64,000 nucleotides of DNA from the NCBI GenBank assembly GCA_963822095.1, contig CAWGGS010000028.1, positions 116,578-180,577 on the forward strand, written 5' to 3'. This document shows positions 25,424 through 33,040 of this stretch, piece after piece. Position 1 is the stretch's first letter, and the number at the start of each line of letters is the position of its first letter. Both the position numbers and the translations under genes were made by a program. The DNA is from CAWGGS01 sp963822095. Lineage in GTDB: Bacteria > Desulfobacterota > Desulfobulbia > Desulfobulbales > Desulfocapsaceae. A model generated the notes under the pieces. The model had not been told where the DNA came from. It saw only the letters and a list, made by a program, of their open reading frames with translations, and searched no databases.

Positions 25424-26494
25424 ATGATAAAGACAATAGACGGAAAAGCCCTGGTGTATGCCGATGGTGCGTTCACCACGCCAAACGGTAAAACGGCACA
25501 CGGATTGGTCCGTTTTACTAAGAGATATGAAATTGTCGGTGTTATTGATCATGTATTCAGTGGAAAAGACGCCGGGGAGGTCCTGGACGGTAAATCCAAT
25601 GGTATCCCAATCTTTGCAGACCTGGAAAGCGCGGCAGACCAGTTAGGACTCAAAAATGAGCAGGTCACTCTTGTGGTGGGGCTGGCCCCCGATGGAGGCA
25701 GATTGCCGCCCCAGGCCAAGGCCAGTATCAAAACAGCGCTGGAAATGGGCATGAACGTTGACAGCGGTCTGCATGACTTTCTCTCCAAAGATTCGGAGCT
25801 TATGGCAATTGCCGAAAAGAAAGGCTGCAGGGTTCGGGATATCCGAAAAACGCCGGACAGGGACCAGCTTCATTTTTTCACCGGCAAGATCGAAGAGGTG
25901 GATTGCCTCAAGATAGCGGTTCTCGGGACAGATTCAGCAATTGGTAAACGGACCACTGCCTGGATAATCGTACATGCACTGCGAGCAGCAGGATTGAAGG
26001 CCGAAATGATCGGAACCGGCCAGACCGCCTGGATGCAGGGGGCCAAGTATTCCATGATCATGGACAGCTGCATAAATGATTTTGTCTCAGGAGAAATAGA
26101 GCACGCAGTTCATGAGGCATGGCGGAATGAATCTCCTGATGTTTTGCTTATTGAAGGACAGGGCAGCCTGATGAACCCGGCTTACCCAGGAGGTTTTGAA
26201 ATCCTTGCTGCGGGAAGACCCGATTTTGTCATTCTTCAGCATGCACCAAAAAGGGAAGAATACGATGGGTTTCCGGGGTATAAACTCCATTCGTTGAAGG
26301 AACAGATTGGTTCCATCGAACTCATATCCGGTAAAAAAGTTCTGGCAGTAACACTCAACCATGAGCTTATGGAAAAGGAAGAAATTGTCGGAGAATGTGC
26401 TCGTATTACCACAGAGACAGGTCTTCCCGCGGTGGATGTTCTCGAATCAGGCGCTGACAGTCTGGTGGAACTTATTCGGGCGCACCTCAAATGA
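25424..26494 (+). CDS. DUF1611 family protein (DgcN-like)
   Basis: About 356 residues. N-terminal Rossmann-like part (~1-145: 'EIVGVIDHVFSGKDAG', 'VTLVVGLAPDGGRLPP') and a C-terminal P-loop-type domain with 'AVLGTDSAIGKRTTAW' (~168-182), 'AEMIGTGQTAWMQG' and 'VLLIEGQGSLMNPAYPG'. This is the DUF1611 layout; one member, DgcN, is reported as a D-glutamate N-acetyltransferase that works with the enolase-superfamily racemase DgcA. A dipeptide-epimerase-type enolase homologue is in this same operon, three genes on. TTG at 25418 is an alternative start overlapping the previous stop. Confidence 0.78.
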   Translation: MIKTIDGKALVYADGAFTTPNGKTAHGLVRFTKRYEIVGVIDHVFSGKDAGEVLDGKSNGIPIFADLESAADQLGLKNEQVTLVVGLAPDGGRLPPQAKASIKTALEMGMNVDSGLHDFLSKDSELMAIAEKKGCRVRDIRKTPDRDQLHFFTGKIEEVDCLKIAVLGTDSAIGKRTTAWIIVHALRAAGLKAEMIGTGQTAWMQGAKYSMIMDSCINDFVSGEIEHAVHEAWRNESPDVLLIEGQGSLMNPAYPGGFEILAAGRPDFVILQHAPKREEYDGFPGYKLHSLKEQIGSIELISGKKVLAVTLNHELMEKEEIVGECARITTETGLPAVDVLESGADSLVELIRAHLK

Positions 26495-28002
26495 TTACGC
26501 TGGACTCTTTTGTTGTATTGAAAAAGTTGTCGGTGACAAACATCCAGATTGAACCGGATAGTGTGCGGGCCGAGTATCATGTTGAACATTTCTCCGGCGA
26601 GACCGATTGCTGTGAGCTGATTTACTCCTATAGTCACAACTATTTCGACCGGAACAAGGCGGTTGATGTTAACCTTGCCTCCATGATGGTCGCTCAGGTA
26701 GCCCTCAATTACGGTCTCTTTTGCAAAATCCTTGAGCTGGACGGTCTCTATGATGAAACAGACACGCGTTTTCTCAGGGTAATGCTTGAAAACACCTCCA
26801 GAGAAATTCTCACCAACAAGCTCCTCATTGACAATGAGTTCATCCTCCCTGCTTACAAACCGCTGAAAGTGGAGAGAAGCTTGCGATATACCCAGGCAGA
26901 ACTCAGCTTTGTTAACACCCGGTATGCACATCTCACGTTGGCAAGAACAGATAAGGCAACCGATTCCTCGAAATATGCAATTTTGAGCAGCGGCGGCAAG
27001 GACAGCCTGCTAACCTACGGTATCATCAAAGAGATAGGCGACCCCCATCCTGTTTTTATTAACGAGGCCGGCAGACACTGGTTTACCGCAGTCAACAGCT
27101 ATAAACATTTCAAAGAAATTGAGCCAAATACCGAAAAACCCTGGTGCAACAGTGACCGTGTGTTCAACTGGATGCTTAAACAGCAGCCGTTTATCCGAAA
27201 AAATTATGCCAATATCAGGGCGGATATTTATCCGATTCGTCTCTGGACGGTTGCAGTATTTCTCTTTGGAGTACTGCCCATTGTCAGAAAGAAAGGTATC
27301 GGCAACATCCTCATCGGCAATGAATACGATACGACAGTCAGGAAAAAGACTGAAGGTGTTGAACACTACAGCGGTCTTTTCGACCAGAGCAAGTATTTCG
27401 ACAATGCCTTGACCAGGTATTACCAAAAAAAGGGATGGCAAGTACGTCAGTTTTCAATTTTGCGGTCCATGTCGGAACTTCTGATCATGAAAATACTGGT
27501 TACTCGTTACCCTGACCTGCAGAGCAACCAGGTATCCTGTCATGCGGCCCATAAGGTTGGCGAGAAAATGCAACCTTGCGGAAAATGCGAAAAATGTCGC
27601 AGGATCATAGGTATGTTGATGGCGCTGGATGCCGATCCCAGGCCGTGTGGCTACAGCGACCAGCAGATCAGGGACGGTCTTGCTGCCCTTGAGAAAAAGT
27701 CGGTCAAACAGATTGACAGCGATGCCTCGCACCTCTATCATCTCCTCCTGAAAAAGGGCCTCATAAAAAGAAACGAACACACAAAAAAGCTTGCCAGATG
27801 CCACGATGAGATAACCAAACTCAGGTTCGATCGAGAAAGAAGCACCTTGGAAGACCTTCCTGCAGCCATCAGAGAGCCGCTTTTTTCAAGGCTACAGGAA
27901 TATGCCGATGGAGCAGTGATGCGGATCGATAGACAATGGCAGGAGGTTGCAATAGACGAGAGTTTCCTGTTGTCACAGCCATACAAAATGGATAGTAAAT
28001 GA
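26491..28002 (+). CDS. PP-loop ATP-pyrophosphatase (possible MurL-like epimerase or ligase)
   Basis: 503 residues. A non-catalytic N-terminal domain (~1-155) precedes a PP-loop domain with 'ILSSGGKDSLLTYG' (166-172), the SGGxDS signature of adenylating ATP-pyrophosphatases. At ~355-372 'CHAAHKVGEKMQPCGKCEKC' supplies a CxxCxxC zinc site like that of QueC. The C-terminal ~110 residues are helical and charged. MurL, an ATP-dependent epimerase of the terminal L-Glu of UDP-MurNAc-L-Ala-L-Glu, is also a PP-loop protein of similar size. Given DUF1611 and dipeptide-epimerase neighbours, an amino-acid or peptide carboxylate is the likely adenylation target. Start and stop codons overlap both neighbours (ATGA-type). 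Confidence 0.72.
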   Translation: MITLDSFVVLKKLSVTNIQIEPDSVRAEYHVEHFSGETDCCELIYSYSHNYFDRNKAVDVNLASMMVAQVALNYGLFCKILELDGLYDETDTRFLRVMLENTSREILTNKLLIDNEFILPAYKPLKVERSLRYTQAELSFVNTRYAHLTLARTDKATDSSKYAILSSGGKDSLLTYGIIKEIGDPHPVFINEAGRHWFTAVNSYKHFKEIEPNTEKPWCNSDRVFNWMLKQQPFIRKNYANIRADIYPIRLWTVAVFLFGVLPIVRKKGIGNILIGNEYDTTVRKKTEGVEHYSGLFDQSKYFDNALTRYYQKKGWQVRQFSILRSMSELLIMKILVTRYPDLQSNQVSCHAAHKVGEKMQPCGKCEKCRRIIGMLMALDADPRPCGYSDQQIRDGLAALEKKSVKQIDSDASHLYHLLLKKGLIKRNEHTKKLARCHDEITKLRFDRERSTLEDLPAAIREPLFSRLQEYADGAVMRIDRQWQEVAIDESFLLSQPYKMDSK

Positions 28003-28799
28003 AAAAGAAAAGCCAACGTCAGGAATACATGTGGGAGCATTGCTCATGGCCGGAAATTGCCGAAAGGCTCAAGATAGTCGATACGGCCATTCTGCCCTGT
28101 GGGGCCATTGAGCAGCACGGCCCCCACCTTCCTCTGGACCTGGATTACTTTGACGCCGTCTATTTGGCCAGAAAAGTGGCTGAGGCCTGCAGCGACCCTA
28201 AACCATTCGTTCTCCCTCCGGTTCCCTATGGAGTCTCGTACCATCATAGTGATTTCAAGGGGACGATCTGTGTCACCAATAATGCGCTGTCGGCCCTTGT
28301 CTATGACATTGGGATGAGTGTTGCCCAGAACGGTATCAGGAAGCTTGTCATCCTCAACGGCCATGGAGACAATGCCCCGACGCTCAATTATGCGGCGCAG
28401 ATGATAAACCGTGATGCCAGGATATTCGTCTGCGTTGAGACGGGCGAGACCAGTGATGTTGACATTTACAAACTTACCACCACCAACAATGATATTCATG
28501 CGGGTGAAATTGAGACCAGTACGGCTCTGGCGGTCAGGCCCGAACTTGTTGATATGAGAAAAGCAGTAGACGACACCCTCAATCTTGATAATGAGTTTCT
28601 GGACTTCACCTCGGAACGGGGCGTAAGCTGGTTTGTGCATACCAAAAGGCTATCCGAGTCAGGGGTGATGGGCAATGCCACCCTGGGAACTGCGGAAAAA
28701 GGGCAGAAAATGTGGGATATTATGATCGCCAAGATGACCGAGTTTGTCGAAACAATAAAAAACACTCCTTCGGATAAACTCTATCAGAACAGATATTGA
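27999..28799 (+). CDS. Creatininase-family amidohydrolase
   Basis: 266 residues with all creatininase metal motifs: 'LPCGAIEQHGPHLPLDLDYFDA' (E38, H40, D49), 'NGHGDN' and 'HAGEIETS'. Family members hydrolyse cyclic or linear amides (creatinine, 2-amino-5-formylamino-pyrimidine) and include MftE, which trims mycofactocin precursor peptide. The ATG overlaps the end of the PP-loop gene. In this operon it may remove a protecting acyl group or cleave an amide of the product; the substrate cannot be read from sequence. Confidence 0.85.
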   Translation: MKKKSQRQEYMWEHCSWPEIAERLKIVDTAILPCGAIEQHGPHLPLDLDYFDAVYLARKVAEACSDPKPFVLPPVPYGVSYHHSDFKGTICVTNNALSALVYDIGMSVAQNGIRKLVILNGHGDNAPTLNYAAQMINRDARIFVCVETGETSDVDIYKLTTTNNDIHAGEIETSTALAVRPELVDMRKAVDDTLNLDNEFLDFTSERGVSWFVHTKRLSESGVMGNATLGTAEKGQKMWDIMIAKMTEFVETIKNTPSDKLYQNRY

Positions 28800-28800
28800 T

Positions 28801-29868
28801 ATGAAGATTCGTGAGGTAAGCTCTTTCCGGCTGGATATGAAGCTTGCTGTTCCCTACACCATCGCCTATGAGACCGTTACGGAGACAACCAACATCATCT
28901 TCAAACTGACTACTGATACAGGTTTAACCGGATGGGGGTGTGCCGCACCTGATCATGCTGTCACCGGAGAGTCTCCCGAAGAGGTGTTGACAGCCGGTGA
29001 TGGTGTGATACGGGATATGCTCATGGGCAGGAATCCCTTTCAGATAGCACGGATAACCTATCAACTCAAGCAGGTGCTGCCCAAGGCAGGTTCCACCATG
29101 GCAATGGTTGATATGGCCCTATTTGATCTGCTGGCCCGCAAAGCTGAAATCCCTCTCTACCAGCTTCTAGGGGGATTTAAGCATAAGATTGCCACCAGTA
29201 TCACCATAGGCATAGTCTCGCTGGAAGAGACACTTGCCCAGGCTGAAAAACATTTAAAAGACGGATTCACCATTCTCAAGCTCAAAGGGGGGCTCTCCCA
29301 CGAAGAGGATATTGAAAAGGTATTGAAGCTGAGAGAAACGTATGGCAAAAGCTTCACCCTCCGTTTTGATGCTAACCAGGGGTATAGTTTTAAACAGGCA
29401 ATTTTGTTTTTAGATAAAGTCAGATCCGCCGGGATTGAAATTATTGAGCAGCCGACCTGTCAGACACGGGACGAAAGCCTTGGCAAGGTCACCCGCGCCG
29501 TATCGGTGCCAGTAATGGCCGATGAGTCCATCAAAACCCTGGGTGATGCCTTTCGCCTCGCCTCCAATGATCTCATTGATATGATAAATATCAAGCTCAT
29601 GAAGATGGGGGGCATATTTGAGTCAATGCATATCAATTCAGTTGCCAAGGCCGCCGGCATGGAAGTGATGGTAGGCTGTCTCGATGAATCGGCACTGGGC
29701 ATATCGGCCGGTCTTCATTTTGCTCTTAGTAGAGCCAATATAGAGTATGCCGATCTTGATGGCCACCTCGACCTGCTGCAAGACCCGTTCTCAGGATTGT
29801 TCCATTTGAAAGATGGCATCTTATATCCCTCTGATGCCCCCGGACTTGGGAAAATCGCCCTGGAATAA
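28801..29868 (+). CDS. Dipeptide epimerase (enolase superfamily, L-Ala-D/L-Glu epimerase-like)
   Basis: 355 residues. Catalytic lysine pair in 'ILKLKGG' (K160-x-K162), metal ligands D190 ('RFDANQG'), E216 ('IIEQP') and D241 ('MADES'), and the opposite-face lysine K265 ('NIKLMKMGG') all match the MLE-subgroup epimerases. Near the C-terminus 'ADLDGHLDLLQDPF' supplies the D-x-D motif that holds the dipeptide amino group in L-Ala-D/L-Glu epimerases, which favours a dipeptide or N-acyl amino acid over a sugar acid. It starts one base after the creatininase stop and ends the operon. Peptidoglycan-peptide recycling is the textbook role; DgcA (N-acetyl-D-Glu racemase) is the alternative. Confidence 0.86.
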   Translation: MKIREVSSFRLDMKLAVPYTIAYETVTETTNIIFKLTTDTGLTGWGCAAPDHAVTGESPEEVLTAGDGVIRDMLMGRNPFQIARITYQLKQVLPKAGSTMAMVDMALFDLLARKAEIPLYQLLGGFKHKIATSITIGIVSLEETLAQAEKHLKDGFTILKLKGGLSHEEDIEKVLKLRETYGKSFTLRFDANQGYSFKQAILFLDKVRSAGIEIIEQPTCQTRDESLGKVTRAVSVPVMADESIKTLGDAFRLASNDLIDMINIKLMKMGGIFESMHINSVAKAAGMEVMVGCLDESALGISAGLHFALSRANIEYADLDGHLDLLQDPFSGLFHLKDGILYPSDAPGLGKIALE

Positions 29869-30526
29869 GCTGGATATAAGGTCTGATCCCCTTTTTCCAA
29901 AAAGTATAACAATGCCAACCACAACACCACTCTTCCAATATTTCGGGCAACATCACAGCGTTGCCCCCAAGACCTTGACAACTTGCCTGCCACCTTCCTT
30001 GTATTAGATAACTATACGAACATACAAAACATAACATCGTTCAAGGTTTTCTGTGTCTCTTCATAGTGGCAGGGCATTTTCCTCGCTGTCTCTTTCCCGT
30101 TCCCATTGCTGTAAAGATGGATTTCTGGTCTGAATCGTGCTGTAAATCTATATTTATTCCATGTTGAAGTAGCAAAAGCGCAACCGTGTAGGGTTGCAAA
30201 AAGGTGCATTGTGGCTACTTTGCAGGCGGCGATGATGGGGAAAAATGAAGAATATATCATAATATATATTGATATATCTGAAAGATAATACTTTTCCGAC
30301 GAGCGAGCGATTTGTGGCATGCTTCCTGCTTTTCAGATGGTATCCGGTTCAAAATCAAGGCGGAAGCGATCCTGGGCGCGGAGGCATTGAGGCTTTTGTA
30401 GGCCCAAAAGTGCAGTCCGATTTGGACGGAATTCAAAATACCGGGTTGTGATAACATGTGCAGCTGGAGCAAATTCTGCAGTGGCCATGATGTCGCTCCT
30501 CATCACCGAGGTCTTGGGATACCGTG
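29869..30526. other. Intergenic stretch with sigma54 promoter and duplicated segment
   Basis: No convincing gene. Includes the -24/-12 promoter at 30315-30329 and a segment (about 30315-30450) that resembles 32539-32680: both have the promoter, CCGGTTCAAAAT and a C(C/T)TGGACGGA-like stretch in the same order. Confidence 0.5.
30315..30329 (+). promoter_or_regulatory. Sigma54 (-24/-12) promoter
   Basis: TGGCATGCTTCCTGC: GG and GC ten bases apart with good flanks. It lies about 200 bases before the second PAS-sigma54 activator gene, so autoregulation or expression of an unannotated short transcript is possible. Confidence 0.65.
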
Positions 30527-31909
30527 ATGAAAAAAACAACAGTGAAGCCTCATATCCTTGAGAGCATATCCGAAGGGGTTTTTACAGTCGACCATGAATG
30601 GCGGATAACGTCCTTCAACCGGGCTGCAGAGGAGATTACGGGTATTTCACGCAATGATGCCATTGGTTTCTTTTGTTGGGATATCTTCCATTCCAATCAG
30701 TGCAAGGGTAATTGTGCCTTGCGGAGGACAATGAAGGAGGGCCGATTATTCTCCGGTATTTCGGTCTATATTCATCCCAAAAATAAAAAACGCATCCCTA
30801 TCAGCGTGTCTACGGCATTGCTTTATAATGATCAAGGCGAGATTCTGGGCGGGGTTGAAACCTTCCGCGACAATACGCAGGCGGAGGAATTGCGCCAGGA
30901 AGACAAGGGCAGTTTCAAACAGGGGGATATGGTCAGTCGCAGTCCCTTGATGAAAAAAATCTTCACAGTCCTGACGCAGATAGCGGAAAGTGACAGCACG
31001 GTGCTGATCGAAGGTGACACCGGTACGGGCAAGGAAATGTTGGCCAAGGCCTTGCACGACCAGTCGAAGCGTAGAGAGAAACCATTTATTGCTATCAATT
31101 GCGGGGCTTTGCCTGATACCTTGCTTGAGTCCGAACTCTTTGGATACAAAGCCGGGGCTTTTACCGATGCAGTGACTGACAAGCCGGGCTATTTTGCCAT
31201 GGCGGACGGCGGCACCATTATGCTTGATGAATTGGGTGAAACTAGCCCTGCTTTTCAGGCCAAACTGCTGCGGGTTCTAGAGGAGCGCGAATTTCAACCT
31301 CTGGGGGGAGTGCAAAAACAGCATGTCAATGTCCGCGTTCTTGCTGCTACCAACCAGGACCTTGAGGCCTTGATCGATCAGGGACGCTTTCGCCAGGATT
31401 TGTTATACCGGATCAATATTGTTCGTCTGCAGCTGCCCGCCTTGCGGGAACGGAAAGAGGACATCCCGCTGCTGATCGAACGGTTCATTGAGAAAATGAA
31501 TCTGATACAAGGCAAGACGGTAACCGGCATTGACGCTGAGGCGCTGGATTGGTTGATGAGCTATGACTATCCTGGCAATATCAGGCAACTGGAAAATATC
31601 ATCGAACATGCCTTTATCCTTTGTTCGCAAGGGGAAATCGGGACCCAGCACCTGCCAGGGTATCTGACGGCATCTGCCTCGCCGGTAGGTTCCGCACCAT
31701 CATCGATCCATGCCATTCGCAGATCCTCAGAGGAAGAGGCGATAATGAAGGCCCTGCAGCGCAATGGGTATAATCGGTTGGCCACAGCCAGAGAGCTGGG
31801 CATGCATAAGACGACCTTGTTCAGGAAACTCAAAAAACTTGATATTCATCTTCCCGATGTTGATGGCCGTTCAGTGCATCCTCCTGAAAATAAGGGGAAT
31901 TCATTCTGA
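30527..31909 (+). CDS. PAS-sigma54 activator, paralogue 2
   Basis: 460 residues, closely similar over its whole length to the activator at 19456. PAS with the conserved Cys trio ('FCWDIF', 'QCKGNC'), AAA+ with Walker A 'GDTGTGKE', L1 loop 'GAFTDA' (Asp for the second Gly), Walker B 'GGTIMLDELGE' and a Fis-type HTH ('NRLATARELGMHKTTLFRKL'). GTG 30524 directly precedes ATG 30527; either may start. A sigma54 promoter lies upstream of it and another lies downstream at 32539, before the membrane Hdr-type gene, its most likely target. Confidence 0.92.
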   Translation: MKKTTVKPHILESISEGVFTVDHEWRITSFNRAAEEITGISRNDAIGFFCWDIFHSNQCKGNCALRRTMKEGRLFSGISVYIHPKNKKRIPISVSTALLYNDQGEILGGVETFRDNTQAEELRQEDKGSFKQGDMVSRSPLMKKIFTVLTQIAESDSTVLIEGDTGTGKEMLAKALHDQSKRREKPFIAINCGALPDTLLESELFGYKAGAFTDAVTDKPGYFAMADGGTIMLDELGETSPAFQAKLLRVLEEREFQPLGGVQKQHVNVRVLAATNQDLEALIDQGRFRQDLLYRINIVRLQLPALRERKEDIPLLIERFIEKMNLIQGKTVTGIDAEALDWLMSYDYPGNIRQLENIIEHAFILCSQGEIGTQHLPGYLTASASPVGSAPSSIHAIRRSSEEEAIMKALQRNGYNRLATARELGMHKTTLFRKLKKLDIHLPDVDGRSVHPPENKGNSF

Positions 31910-32538
31910 TAAACGGGATTCTGTACAGTACTCTCTTGAGGGGTTACGTATCGTTTGTGGATTCTCTGTGTGTTTTAATGCTTGTCATTGGATTGTTGAT
32001 GGCATCATAACGCCTCATCGGATGTTTTCCTGCTCGGAGCCCAATATGGAATCAAACTCACTACGTAAGCCTACTTTCTAACAGACGTTCTCCCTCGGTA
32101 TTTTTCTAATCTTTGCATGGGACACCTTGGAATCAATTGGTTGATAAACTCTCGACGAAATGTTGCCAAAACCATCAGTGTCCTGTCAAGCCCAATCTGT
32201 CGTATCTTGCTCGGAGTCTCCGCTTACCTGTCCCTTTGGTTTCCTGTAAGGCACGACACTAGGCATGTTCACTGAGCTGCCATTTTCGCTTACCGTCTTC
32301 GTCTCGTTTCTACCACTGTTGACGCCCATGGTTGAGCCGGATTTCTCACATGATTGCCTGGGTAAATTTCAGGAACAACCCTTCATGGTATAGTAGCCTA
32401 AACGCAACATTATGAGGTAGCATATAAGTGCAAACACGCTACCTCAGGGTTGCGCGAGAGGGTTTCGGTTCAGAATTTTATTCGAAAATACATAAATATA
32501 TCAATACCATGTTGATTTGAGAGTTTTTCTGGATTTTG
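31910..32538. other. Non-coding stretch with a CCGGATTTCTC repeat copy
   Basis: About 630 bases. Contains AGCCGGATTTCTCACATG at 32335-32351 and a TATAGTAGCCTA element near 32390, both related to the repeat after the tRNA gene. No gene seen. Confidence 0.45.
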
Positions 32539-32553
32539 TGGCATGTTTCCTGC
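32539..32553 (+). promoter_or_regulatory. Sigma54 (-24/-12) promoter
   Basis: TGGCATGTTTCCTGC, GG-N10-GC. Nearly identical to the promoter at 30315. It precedes a 28-residue membrane peptide gene and then the membrane Hdr-type oxidoreductase. Confidence 0.7.
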
Positions 32554-32772
32554 TCTTTAATTACTAACCGGTTCAAAATTGAATTGGAAGGTAATAGCTA
32601 GGATGAAAACATAGCGATGTTTTCAGAGGTTTTATGGGGCAATTCGGCCTGGACGGAGTTCAAAAGGATTGTCGAGAGAACGGATGTAACCATAAAGCCC
32701 GATGATATTTCGGGTTTTCGGTACAGGGAACAGGATCGGCACCTGACGAACACTTCAATGGAGGTCACGCAA

Positions 32773-32859
32773 ATGTTTAATAAAACAAAGGAAATAATAT
32801 CTACAGGCATAGAGTTGATAATTATTGCATTGTTCTGCCTCATGGTAGTTGTGATCTGA
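32773..32859 (+). CDS. Small single-span membrane protein (28 aa)
   Basis: A GGAGG ribosome-binding site lies 8 bases before ATG 32773. The product has a short polar head with two lysines and then one hydrophobic segment of about 17 residues ('GIELIIIALFCLMVVVI'). The frame is open back to 32617, but no start signal is seen there. Being between a sigma54 promoter and the Hdr-type gene, it may be a small accessory subunit or a leader peptide. Function unknown. Confidence 0.5.
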   Translation: MFNKTKEIISTGIELIIIALFCLMVVVI

Positions 32860-33040
32860 ATTCATCATGCGGGAGAGGATTGTTTGAATGTTTAATCCCT
32901 CCAAAACTGGTTTTTCAATGTGCATATACACTTTTTAGAGTTGTGCCATAATCTTCTAAATGTTGTCAAGAAAGGAAGATACATCATGAAAATTATGTTG
33001 CTATGTAATCAAAATTATGAAGTCTTTCAAGGAGGCAATT

